Positions 45,642 through 53,977 of a stretch of DNA of 64,000 nt are shown here, one piece after another (the stretch's first letter is position 1; each line of letters starts with the position of its first letter). A model generated the notes under the pieces. It worked only from the letters and a program-made list of their open reading frames with translations, was not told where the DNA came from and did no database searches. A program made the translations under genes and the position numbers. This DNA is from Flavobacterium sp. Leaf82 (GTDB lineage: Bacteria; Bacteroidota; Bacteroidia; Flavobacteriales; Flavobacteriaceae), in contig NZ_LMMA01000032.1 in the NCBI RefSeq assembly GCF_001422725.1, positions 396,684-460,683 on the forward strand, given 5' to 3'.

Positions 45642-46904
45642 TTATATTGGTTTTATTGGGGTTCTGAAATTAGTAGTTACAAAGTAAATTGTAATTAAAA
45701 ATGATAAACTTAAATAAATAATGATAACGTAATTACTCATAGATAAAGTATGATTTAAACCAAACCAATCTCCATAATAGAGTATAATAGCAACGGCAAT
45801 AGCAAAGCGAAAACCTTCCCAAAAAATGGCATATTTACTTTTATCCATTAACTCTGTGTAGCTATAGATTGTTATCAAAATAAATAAACCATAGATGAAA
45901 ATATTGGGTAAACCAATTTTTGCAATATTGTCGAATAAATAGGTTACAAACAAAAGTGTGATCAAAACTTGTGCTACAGACCAGTAAATTAATTGCTGCG
46001 AGTTTTGTGTGCCGTATTTATCAAATTCAAAAACGTTATCAATTTTGTTTACGGGATATTTAGTTTCAAAATTTTCAGGTCGCCATCCAGTTGGTTTAAA
46101 CCAGATTGTAAATTTGTCTTTCCAGTTTTCAGCTCTCCAGGCATCTTTAATCAATAAAGTCAAATGCTGAAAATTAATTCGGATAGGGTTCCAGGTATTT
46201 GCAGGCCTTGTAATACCAAAAACTGGCGGGACATTCTCTAACTCAGCTTGAAAAGTACCAAAAAGTTTATCCCAAAAAATAAAAATCTGTGAATGGTTTT
46301 TGTCTAAATATTCCGGATTTATTGCATGATGCACCCGATGATGTGATGGCGTAACGAGAATATATTCCAGAAATCCCATTTTTTTAATATGCTTGGTGTG
46401 ATACCAAAATTGCAAAAATAAATGGAGCGGAAGTGTAATTGCAATTACAGTAGCAGGAACACCTAATAGCGCAGCCGGAATTAGTAAAAAAGTAAAAAGA
46501 TTAGCTAAACTGGCAATAGGCTGGCGAAGCGCGCAGGCAAGATTAAACTCTTCGCTGCTGTGATGAATTGCATGTTTATTCCAGAAAATATTAATTTGAT
46601 GTGCCCATCGATGACTCCAATACCCATAAAAATCGATGACAAAAAAGGCAATGCAATAGGCTAAAATGCTAGCTTCGAGATGAAAAACGGCAATTTTAGA
46701 AACCATCCATTCATAAGAAATAAAAGTAAGGCTTAAACCAAGAACATCTTTTACAGAATTGGTAATTCCGGAACTTATACTCGATACGCTATCAATCAAA
46801 GGAGCGGTGTCGTCCTTTTTATAAATGCCGTATATTTTTTCGATTATAATTAATACTAAAAAAATAGGCGTTGCGATAATCAATATCTTTCCGTATTCTT
46901 CCAT
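45642..46904 (-). CDS. fatty acid hydroxylase / sterol desaturase family protein (AGMO-like)
   Basis: 420 aa from the ATG at 46904; a TTG 24 bases upstream lies in a hairpin. Several membrane helices. The di-iron His clusters are HRWAH (98-102), KHAIHHSSEEFN (His111, 114, 115) and HHRVHHA (about 188-194), plus a later His in NHSQIFIFWDKLFGTF. An extra C-terminal membrane block of about 130 residues resembles alkylglycerol monooxygenase (TMEM195)-type proteins. Adjacent to a YhhN gene. Likely ether- or hydroxy-lipid metabolism; substrate unproven. Confidence 0.85.
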   Translation of the reverse strand: MEEYGKILIIATPIFLVLIIIEKIYGIYKKDDTAPLIDSVSSISSGITNSVKDVLGLSLTFISYEWMVSKIAVFHLEASILAYCIAFFVIDFYGYWSHRWAHQINIFWNKHAIHHSSEEFNLACALRQPIASLANLFTFLLIPAALLGVPATVIAITLPLHLFLQFWYHTKHIKKMGFLEYILVTPSHHRVHHAINPEYLDKNHSQIFIFWDKLFGTFQAELENVPPVFGITRPANTWNPIRINFQHLTLLIKDAWRAENWKDKFTIWFKPTGWRPENFETKYPVNKIDNVFEFDKYGTQNSQQLIYWSVAQVLITLLFVTYLFDNIAKIGLPNIFIYGLFILITIYSYTELMDKSKYAIFWEGFRFAIAVAIILYYGDWFGLNHTLSMSNYVIIIYLSLSFLITIYFVTTNFRTPIKPI

Positions 46905-46910
46905 AAAAAA

Positions 46911-46950
46911 ACATTCTATTTTATTCAAATATAGAATAAAATAGAATGTT
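46911..46950 (-). repeat. hairpin in the leader of the fatty-acid-hydroxylase gene
   Basis: ACATTCTATTTTATTC pairs with GAATAAAATAGAATGT over 16 bp around an AAATATA-type loop. It lies 7 bases upstream of the ATG at 46904 and is homologous to the clpS terminator. Confidence 0.65.
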
Positions 46951-47175
46951 TTTTAAATTATTTTCAATTAAACGGTTTAGAAATAAATCATATTCAATTA
47001 TGATTTTTCTAAGGCGATTAGAATCTTCTTGTTTAATACTGGGAAGAGTTGTATACGGCGTAGTATTTTTTAGTTTTTTGATTTTTAATTTCAAACCTGA
47101 TAATTCAATTGACTAATCCATATTTGTTTTTGTCTTTTGCAATGAAATTTGAATTATCTCAGATTGTTTAAAATG

Positions 47176-47221
47176 AAAACGCATTCTATTTTGTTTAAGT
47201 AAACATAATAGAATGCGTTTT
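47176..47221 (-). terminator. terminator of clpS
   Basis: AAAACGCATTCTATT pairs with AATAGAATGCGTTTT around a 16-base loop, about 16 bases past the clpS stop, with T/A runs. Confidence 0.75.
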
Positions 47222-47236
47222 TTTAATTATTTTCAA

Positions 47237-47512
47237 TTATACAATTTCGGCGCTTAGTCCAGCTTCCAGAAGTTGTGTACATTGAGGTTTTAACTTGTCC
47301 ATTGACCCCGTTTTTACGGTACATTTTCCGTTGTAATGTACAATTAAGGAACATTGTTCTGCTTGTTCAGGCGTGTGACTGCAAACACGCATTAAAGTGT
47401 CAATTACGTGATCAAAAGTGTTTACATCGTCGTTATAAACTATGATTTCGTTATTGAAACCTGTCGCTTCCTTTTCGCGAACCCTTTCTCTTACTTTCTC
47501 TTTAGTACTCAT
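47237..47512 (-). CDS. clpS: ATP-dependent Clp protease adaptor ClpS
   Basis: 91 aa. The ClpS core reads EIIVYNDDVNTFDHVIDTLM, with the NDD of the N-end recognition pocket, then CSHTPEQAEQCSLIVHYNGK. It delivers N-degron substrates to ClpAP-type proteases. It lies 3' to prmA on the same strand with a 236-base gap and has its own hairpin terminator. Confidence 0.95.
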   Translation of the reverse strand: MSTKEKVRERVREKEATGFNNEIIVYNDDVNTFDHVIDTLMRVCSHTPEQAEQCSLIVHYNGKCTVKTGSMDKLKPQCTQLLEAGLSAEIV

Positions 47513-47589
47513 TTTTTTAGGTTTTTGTACTTTTGTAATTACTAATATATTTTTTTTTTCCTCAGATTAAAAAGATTAGCAAGATTTTT

Positions 47590-47700
47590 ATTCTCTAAAT
47601 TTCAATCAGATTTAAAAATATTTAGGCAGATTCCAGCAAATTAATTTTAATAAAATTTAACCAAATCTGCTTTAATCTGTTGAATCTGCAGGAAACAAAA
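47590..47700. repeat. degenerate AATCTG-type intergenic repeat
   Basis: Short imperfect repeats around CAGATTTAAA, GGCAGATTCCAGC, AATCTGCTTTAATCTGTTGA and ATCTGCAGG. Similar strings occur at about 41570-41690, 58375-58410 and 58750-58800. Function unknown; probably a dispersed intergenic family of this genus. Confidence 0.4.
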
Positions 47701-47748
47701 TCATTTTAATTCCTTAATCTTTCAGCTAATAAACAAATAATCAACTAT

Positions 47749-48582
47749 CTAATTTACGTATTTTAATGAAACCCAGTTATTTCTTTCAAACTTTTTAACA
47801 TATGTTAATCCTTTTTCCGTGCATGAAGCATCAATAAACGGAATATCTTCTACATAAAAACCGCTAAACAATATTATGCCGCCTTTATTTAGACAATCAA
47901 CATAGCTTTGCATATCGTTCAACAAAATATTTCTGTTGATGTTTGCAATGATTAGATCGTAACTTTTTCCTGCTAATAATGCTGCATCGCCTTCGTAAAC
48001 GGTAATATGCTTGCAATTATTGCGTTCAGCATTTTCGATAGAATTCAAATAACACCAGTTGTCGATGTCGATCGCATCAATTGGTTCTGCACCTTTCATT
48101 TCGGCAAGAATAGCTAAAATTGCAGTTCCGCAACCCATGTCAAGAGTTTTAAGACCTTTAACGTCCATTTCTAATAAATGCTGGATCATCATATGAGTTG
48201 TTTCGTGATGACCAGTTCCAAAACTCATTTTTGGTTCGATTACAATATCAAATTCGGCATTGGTTTTTTCATGAAAAGGAGCACGAACATGACATTTTCC
48301 GTCTACATCGATCGCTTCAAAATTCTTTTCCCATTCCTCGTTCCAGTTTACCTGATCGATTTCTTCAATTGTATATTCAATTTTAAATTCTTCAGATTCT
48401 AAGATATAAATGTCGTCCAGAATATTTTCATCCCATAAATCTTTCTTTACAAAAGCCGAAATTCCAGTTTCAGTTTCAGTAAAAGTCTCAAACGCTTTTT
48501 CGCCTAATTCAGCAATTAAAATTTCAGAACCCGGTTCTTTTGGTTCGATCGTAAAATGGTATCCTAAATATATATTCGACAT
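47749..48582 (-). CDS. prmA: ribosomal protein L11 methyltransferase
   Basis: 277 aa from the ATG at 48582 (MSNIYLGYHFTIEP). A second ATG 60 bases upstream lies before a consensus promoter box, so the shorter form is chosen. The SAM-binding motif is LDMGCGTAILAILAEM and the catalytic NxxN-type stretch is IIANINRNILL; GTGHHETTHMMI before motif I is characteristic. It trimethylates ribosomal protein L11. Confidence 0.96.
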   Translation of the reverse strand: MSNIYLGYHFTIEPKEPGSEILIAELGEKAFETFTETETGISAFVKKDLWDENILDDIYILESEEFKIEYTIEEIDQVNWNEEWEKNFEAIDVDGKCHVRAPFHEKTNAEFDIVIEPKMSFGTGHHETTHMMIQHLLEMDVKGLKTLDMGCGTAILAILAEMKGAEPIDAIDIDNWCYLNSIENAERNNCKHITVYEGDAALLAGKSYDLIIANINRNILLNDMQSYVDCLNKGGIILFSGFYVEDIPFIDASCTEKGLTYVKKFERNNWVSLKYVN

Positions 48583-48596
48583 AAATAAATTTTTTG

Positions 48597-48604
48597 CAAA
48601 GGTA
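48597..48604 (-). promoter_or_regulatory. TAnnTTTG -7 box for prmA
   Basis: The minus strand reads TACCTTTG, 14 bases before the ATG at 48582 and downstream of the alternative ATG at 48642, which decides the start. Confidence 0.65.
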
Positions 48605-48661
48605 AGAATCCAAAGTAGAAGTTGTTCATAAATAATCGACATCCTTACCTTTATTAATGTT

Positions 48662-48669
48662 AATTTTGA
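48662..48669 (+). promoter_or_regulatory. TAnnTTTG -7 box for the exported protein gene at 48696
   Basis: TAATTTTG matches the consensus and lies 26 bases before the ATG. It is divergent from the prmA box in the same gap. Confidence 0.5.
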
Positions 48670-48695
48670 TTTGAATTTGTAAGGATTTTTAAAAT

Positions 48696-49832
48696 ATGAA
48701 GAATATCATTTTTATTTTGCTCTTTGTGGTACTTAATGGAGCAACTTGTGAGAAGGAACATGAAGTAGTAAGATCATTTTGTTATTGGAAAACTGATTTG
48801 TATTTTCAAAAAGAAGAAGATTCACTGCTTAATAATTTGAAAGTACAACATATGTATGTTCGTTTTTTTGATATCGATTGGAATCCGTATGCCAAAGAAC
48901 CTCTGCCAGTTGCAACAATTAATGATATCAGATTAAATGAAAGCAATCCTGAAATAACGCCAAGTGTTTTTATAACGAATGAAGTTGTTTTGCAATCTAA
49001 TAAAAAACAACTGGACAGTCTGGCAATAAGAATTGCAAAACGCGTACAGCAAATTGGTGTGAGATTAAATGAAACAAAAGCAGATAAAATCGCGAATGCA
49101 ATTGTATACCCAAAGGATTATTACAAGCAGGAAAACTACAAACGCATCAACTATGACTCAGTAAAATCAATTGAACTGGCGAAACTAAAAGTTGATTTTA
49201 AAGAAATTCTTGTTGATTGTGACTGGACAGAAAAATCGAAAGACAATTATTTTTATCTTTTAAAACAAATCAAAAAAGGATTTCCAACTGCGCAGGTTTC
49301 TGCAACAATCAGACTTTGGCAATATAAATATGCTGAAAAAGCAGGAGTTCCGCCAGTCGATAAAGGCTTGTTGATGTGTTATAATTTGAATAAACCAGAG
49401 GATTTTAGCACCAAAAACTCAATAGGAACCAGCGAAGAATTAGCGCAATATATTACACACGATAAATACAAAATAAAACTTGATATTGCTTTACCGCTTT
49501 ATAGTTGGGCAGTAGTTTTTCGAGGAAATCAGTTTAAGGGGATTTTATCAGACTATGATCAGCTAAGAAATGACAGTATTAAACTGAAGAAAACATCAGA
49601 CTGCAAATATATTCTGCAAGATGATGTTTTGATAGGACAAACTTATTTAAGAAACGGAGATGAAATCAGGATCGAAAAAATTTCTGAAGGAGAACTTGAG
49701 AAAATGATTTCGATTATAACAAGCAAAATTAAGATTGATAACCAAACCAAAGTCACATTTTTCTCCTTTGATAAAAAATATATCAATGATTATGGAACCC
49801 AAAATATATCCAGTTATTATGCGCGTTTTTAG
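48696..49832 (+). CDS. hypothetical exported protein, first of a pair
   Basis: 378 aa with a signal peptide or poor lipobox (FVVLNGATCEK). The body looks alpha/beta and contains YVRFFDIDWNPYAKEPLPVA, DFKEILVDCDWTEKSKDNYF and FPTAQVSATIRLWQYKY, a pattern that recalls a TIM-barrel glycosidase-like fold. Catalytic residues cannot be assigned. Its end overlaps the next gene's start, so they are translationally linked. Not recognised beyond that. Confidence 0.65.
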   Translation: MKNIIFILLFVVLNGATCEKEHEVVRSFCYWKTDLYFQKEEDSLLNNLKVQHMYVRFFDIDWNPYAKEPLPVATINDIRLNESNPEITPSVFITNEVVLQSNKKQLDSLAIRIAKRVQQIGVRLNETKADKIANAIVYPKDYYKQENYKRINYDSVKSIELAKLKVDFKEILVDCDWTEKSKDNYFYLLKQIKKGFPTAQVSATIRLWQYKYAEKAGVPPVDKGLLMCYNLNKPEDFSTKNSIGTSEELAQYITHDKYKIKLDIALPLYSWAVVFRGNQFKGILSDYDQLRNDSIKLKKTSDCKYILQDDVLIGQTYLRNGDEIRIEKISEGELEKMISIITSKIKIDNQTKVTFFSFDKKYINDYGTQNISSYYARF

Positions 49833-52128
49833 TAGTTTACTTTTAGCATTGAGCTTTCAGGTATCTTTTGCCTGTGGTTGGAGTGTTTCGCCAGAAACGA
49901 GTCGGTTAGCTTTGTTTAAAGCACAAAGAGAAGGTTTTTTTAAGTTGACACCATTTTATTATTCAGCAGATTATTACTATTCTACCAATACTGTTTCTGG
50001 CGTTGACCAGGAATTAAATTGCCAGGAATGGAAGAAAAAATTAGGCAATACAGTCGATCCAAAAGATGTTCATACTATTTTGTATGAAACAGATTCTGAA
50101 CAATTTGAAAATGCTTTTGAATCTAAAACATTAAAAAAGTTATTCGCTAAAAATACTTTTATTGATGCTTTGTTATTATCCAAAAATAAAGCTTTTCTAA
50201 ACTACATTTTGTTTGCTAAAAAGCTGGAATACAATAGTAATATTGATGTAAAATGGGAATCTTGGGGACAAGTTGGTTACGGAAGCAAAGATCATAAACT
50301 GGCCGATGTGAATGATTTTGAAAAGAAAATTAATTCAGCCAAAGATCCTTTTTTGAAACAGCGATATGCATTTTTAGTTTTAAGATATAGTTTTTACGTT
50401 CAGGATAAAAATGAAGTAATTCGTTTATACGACACTTATTTTACTGAAAATAAAAATACCATTTTAGAACCGTGGGCTTTGTATTATAAAGCTTTGTGTA
50501 TTGATAATTTGCCTTTACAAAATTATTTATTGAGTAAAGTTTTTGCTGCTTGCGAAGAAAAATCTTTTGCCGTTTTACAGCATTATAATTGGAAATTAAC
50601 CGAAGAAACTTTGACTTTGGCTCAAAATGACGAAGAACGAAGCGTGATTCTTTCTATTGAAAGTTTTCGTAATCCTTCGCCGGATTTAAAAACAATCGAA
50701 GAGGTTTATAAACTAAGTCCCAATAGTATTAATTTGAGTTTTTTAATTGGAAGGGAAATCAACAAACTCGAAGATTGGATTTTTACACCTCAATACACCA
50801 ATAATGGTACTCCATCTGTAGTATTTGAAGGCACAGATTGGTACGGAGATTATGCAAAAGCAAGAGATGAAAATCTAAATAAAGATATTTTATATTTAAG
50901 AGAACTCGAATATTTTCTGATTTCTATCAGGGAACAAACTTCAGGTGAGCAAAAAGAGTATATCACGGCAGCAATTGCACAGCTTTGTTTTATTGATGAT
51001 GATATTGAATCAGGGAAAAAATATACCAATATGATTTCTGATAAAGCGAATGCATCGATACAAATGCAAAAAAATATTCAGTTGGCTTTAGTATCATTAA
51101 AACAAGATGATTTGAAAAGCGAGAAAGTTCAAAACCAACTTTTCAAGTACTTCGATTCGGTTGAGAATCTGGTAGAAACAGATCACGGATTGTTTAAGAA
51201 TCTTTATAGTTTGTATCGCATAGCCAGTGCAGATTTCTATAAAAAAGGTGATCGTGTTACATCAGGCTTGTTAATGATGAAATCAGACGCTAAAAATGAC
51301 GGAGAATATGCTTCTTACAATAATCCTTATTTTTATAATTATATAGGTTATTTTGACCGTTCTGCAACTGTAGATGATATCGATCGATTGATGGCTTTGC
51401 AGCAAAAAGAAGATAAAATTCCTTTTGAAAAATACATTTGTTCCGGAACAATTGCACCAAATATAAATTATTACAAAGACCTGAAAGGTACAATTGCTTT
51501 TAGGAATAACAATTTAGAACTGGCTTATGAAACCTTTTCGTCTATGCCAAAAGATTTCTGGGAAAAGAATTATGCGTTTGCAGATTATTTAAACGAAAAT
51601 CCTTTTACGCCTAAAATCCTGCAAAAAGACAAAGAACGCAAATTTGATTATCGCTTTAACAAAGCCGATTTTATTGCTAAACTTATTCAGCTTAAGAAAC
51701 AAAATACAGCAGCAAGTAATTTGCAATTGGCCCATGCTTATTTTAATGTTTCGTATTTAGGAAATTCCTGGATGATGGTTGCATACGACTGGACATCAGG
51801 AGAATCGTATGTAGATTATGTTTACGGAGACAATTCTGAACTTGAGAAAACGTATCAAAAAGGTAATTATTACAGCTTGACAATGGCGAAAATGTATTAC
51901 GAAAAAGCCTTGAAAATGTCTAAAAACAATAACGAAAAAGCAATGGCAAGTTTAATGATTTTTGAATGTAATTATTACAACCACTACGCTAATATTGTTT
52001 CGGCTGAAGAAGAAGAAAAAAATCCGTTTAAAGCAGGGCAGGAGCTGGTCAATTTCTACTCGGTTTATAAAACAACCGGAACGTTTAAAAAGTACAATTG
52101 CCCTTTATTGCATTCGTTTATCAACTAG
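49819..52128 (+). CDS. hypothetical large exported protein, second of a pair
   Basis: About 769 aa from the ATG at 49819, which gives a signal peptide (SSLLLALSFQVSFAC); an ATG at 49792 is also possible. The mature part is almost entirely helical, with TPR-like stretches (SVILSIESFRNPSPDLKTIE, AMASLMIFECNYYNHYA), suggesting a solenoid. It overlaps the upstream gene by 14 bases, so the two products probably work together in the envelope. A terminator follows. No family assigned. Confidence 0.65.
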   Translation: MRVFSSLLLALSFQVSFACGWSVSPETSRLALFKAQREGFFKLTPFYYSADYYYSTNTVSGVDQELNCQEWKKKLGNTVDPKDVHTILYETDSEQFENAFESKTLKKLFAKNTFIDALLLSKNKAFLNYILFAKKLEYNSNIDVKWESWGQVGYGSKDHKLADVNDFEKKINSAKDPFLKQRYAFLVLRYSFYVQDKNEVIRLYDTYFTENKNTILEPWALYYKALCIDNLPLQNYLLSKVFAACEEKSFAVLQHYNWKLTEETLTLAQNDEERSVILSIESFRNPSPDLKTIEEVYKLSPNSINLSFLIGREINKLEDWIFTPQYTNNGTPSVVFEGTDWYGDYAKARDENLNKDILYLRELEYFLISIREQTSGEQKEYITAAIAQLCFIDDDIESGKKYTNMISDKANASIQMQKNIQLALVSLKQDDLKSEKVQNQLFKYFDSVENLVETDHGLFKNLYSLYRIASADFYKKGDRVTSGLLMMKSDAKNDGEYASYNNPYFYNYIGYFDRSATVDDIDRLMALQQKEDKIPFEKYICSGTIAPNINYYKDLKGTIAFRNNNLELAYETFSSMPKDFWEKNYAFADYLNENPFTPKILQKDKERKFDYRFNKADFIAKLIQLKKQNTAASNLQLAHAYFNVSYLGNSWMMVAYDWTSGESYVDYVYGDNSELEKTYQKGNYYSLTMAKMYYEKALKMSKNNNEKAMASLMIFECNYYNHYANIVSAEEEEKNPFKAGQELVNFYSVYKTTGTFKKYNCPLLHSFIN

Positions 52129-52180
52129 GTTTTTATGAGAAGTGAAAAGATGCAAGACGCAAGAGAAAAGATAGAGACAT

Positions 52181-52213
52181 AAAAAAAGCGTTCGCATAGC
52201 GAACGCTTTTTTT
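52181..52213. terminator. bidirectional terminator between the exported pair and tpiA
   Basis: AAAAAAAGCGTTCGC and GCGAACGCTTTTTTT pair over 15 bp around a three-base loop (ATA), between convergent genes. Confidence 0.9.
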
Positions 52214-52245
52214 ATCTAGGGATTTCAAAATCTAAAATCTAAAAA

Positions 52246-52998
52246 TTAGATAGCTGTTACAATTGCTAAAAAGTCATCTGCTTTTAAAGCAGCACCTCCA
52301 ATTAAACCACCGTCTACGTCTGGTTTACCAAAGATTTCTTTAGCATTGTCCGGTTTAACAGAACCACCGTATAAAATAGAAACTTCGTCAGCGATTTCAG
52401 CTCCGTAAGCTTTACGAACAACTTCTCTGATAAATTCGTGCATTTCCTGTGCTTGTTCCGGTGAAGCAGTTTCTCCAGTTCCAATAGCCCAAACAGGCTC
52501 ATAAGCTAAAACAACTTTAGACCATGATTCTTTTGCAATCTGGAATAATCCGTCACGCAATTGGTTTTCAACAATATTAAAGTGATTTCCTGATTGACGG
52601 TCTTTTAATTCTTCTCCAAAACAGAAAATTACAGTTAAGTCATGTTTCAATGCAGTATCTACTTTATTAGCGATTAAAGCGTCAGTTTCGTGAAAAATAG
52701 CTCTACGCTCAGAGTGACCAAGAATTACGGTGTTTACACCAATACTAGTTAACATATCTGCAGAAATTTCTCCTGTAAAAGCTCCGCCTTCAGCTTGGTG
52801 AACGTTTTGAGCAGCAACACTAATAGTTGTGTTTTTAACTTTAGCAACAGCTGCTTGTAAGTTTACAAATGTTGGAGCAACAATTACCTGAGCTGTAGTA
52901 TGAGCTGGTATTTTAGTAATTAATTCGCTTAATAATTCTTCAGTTTGAGCTGCGTTTTTATGCATTTTCCAGTTTCCTGCAACAATCTTTTTTCTCAT
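52246..52998 (-). CDS. tpiA: triosephosphate isomerase
   Basis: 250 aa, standard length. The catalytic set is complete: AGNWKMHK (Asn9, Lys11), LGHSERR (His95) and AYEPVWAIGTG (Glu167), with LYGGSVKP near the C terminus. It interconverts dihydroxyacetone phosphate and glyceraldehyde-3-phosphate. It lies 79 bases after the thioredoxin-like gene on the same strand. Confidence 0.98.
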   Translation of the reverse strand: MRKKIVAGNWKMHKNAAQTEELLSELITKIPAHTTAQVIVAPTFVNLQAAVAKVKNTTISVAAQNVHQAEGGAFTGEISADMLTSIGVNTVILGHSERRAIFHETDALIANKVDTALKHDLTVIFCFGEELKDRQSGNHFNIVENQLRDGLFQIAKESWSKVVLAYEPVWAIGTGETASPEQAQEMHEFIREVVRKAYGAEIADEVSILYGGSVKPDNAKEIFGKPDVDGGLIGGAALKADDFLAIVTAI

Positions 52999-53077
52999 TT
53001 TGGTAGTTTTTATTTTATTCTTTTTTTGTTTTTTGTTGTGGTACTATTGAATCCAATAGTGCTATTGTGATCGGGTA

Positions 53078-53572
53078 TTATTTTAAACTTTTAAGCGTTT
53101 CACTGATTTTATCAAAATCAGTTTCTATGGCGCGGTACAATACAATTTTACCTGTTTTGTCAACGATGATATATCTTGGAATCCAATCCAGATCAATTGC
53201 TTTTCCAAAAACACCTTTCATACCATCATTCATCATAAAATGATCGCCTTTTAGTTCGTGTTTCTCAATTCCTGCTTTCCATTTGTCAGCAGTTTTATCT
53301 GCAGAAAGAAATAAGTAAGATACATCAGGATTGTTAGCTTGTAATTCTTTTAGTTTTGGCATTGCTTTTACACAATCACCACACCAGGAAGCCCAAACTT
53401 CGATAACCAAAGTTTTACCTTTATATTTCTTTAAAATATTCTTGAAAGAAGTCTGACCTCCGTCAATAGTTAATAATTTTTCTGATAATGCTTCTTTAGA
53501 AAAACTTGTTTTCTGAGCCTGTGAACATGAAAATGTAATAAATGCAATAACGATTAAGGCTATTTGTTTCAT
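53078..53572 (-). CDS. TlpA-like thioredoxin-family lipoprotein
   Basis: 164 aa. Lipobox ITFSC (Cys16). The thioredoxin-fold active site is WASWCGDCVKAMP (Cys64, Cys67), followed by VSYLFLSADKTADKW and the cis-Pro region DLDWIPRYIIVDKTG. It probably acts as a periplasmic or envelope reductase. It precedes tpiA and follows the MauE-like membrane protein gene, a common Flavobacteria arrangement. Confidence 0.9.
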   Translation of the reverse strand: MKQIALIVIAFITFSCSQAQKTSFSKEALSEKLLTIDGGQTSFKNILKKYKGKTLVIEVWASWCGDCVKAMPKLKELQANNPDVSYLFLSADKTADKWKAGIEKHELKGDHFMMNDGMKGVFGKAIDLDWIPRYIIVDKTGKIVLYRAIETDFDKISETLKSLK

Positions 53573-53977
53573 ACGTAGATAATATTTGCTTTTTTTAATT
53601 TGGATTTAAATCATCTTTAGATCTGATAATTTTTATGGTTTAAATTCATATTGATTTCATAAAATAAAAGATCCCGAACAAAGTTAAACAAACAAATCGA
53701 ATGAGAAATGGAGATTAACAAAATTTGAAGACACCTTTATTTTATCACAAATCTGGAAATTTCGGTTAGAAAAAGCCGAATGAAATCGTAATAGTAGGTT
53801 TGAAAAACCTGATTTTTTAATGAATTTCAGTAAATGGATTTTGTTAAAGAGAAAAAAACACCCTTTTTTTTATTGAAGAAGGAATTTTAGAAGCAAAAAA
53901 AACGTCAGATTTGGGTAAAAAAAATCGGTAAATTATAGCACTATAATTTACCGATTTTTGAATTTTAAAGTGAGATT
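53573..53977. other. gene-free gap ending in a strong terminator
   Basis: No gene seen. The left 340 bases are AT-rich without clear structure. The right end is the 18-bp hairpin at 53921-53958. Confidence 0.5.
53921..53958 (-). terminator. 18-bp perfect hairpin terminator
   Basis: AAAATCGGTAAATTATAG and its exact complement CTATAATTTACCGATTTT flank a two-base loop, 20 bases past the stop of the MauE/DoxX-type gene. Confidence 0.88.

Larger units (their letters stand above)
46905..47236. other. gap with two related hairpins
   Basis: No gene. Hairpins at 46911-46950 and 47176-47221 share arms around ATTCTATT/AATAGAAT, and both are followed by TTATTTTCAATTA. The copy next to clpS includes the clpS stop region, so the far copy looks like a partial duplication of the clpS 3' end. 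Confidence 0.5.
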
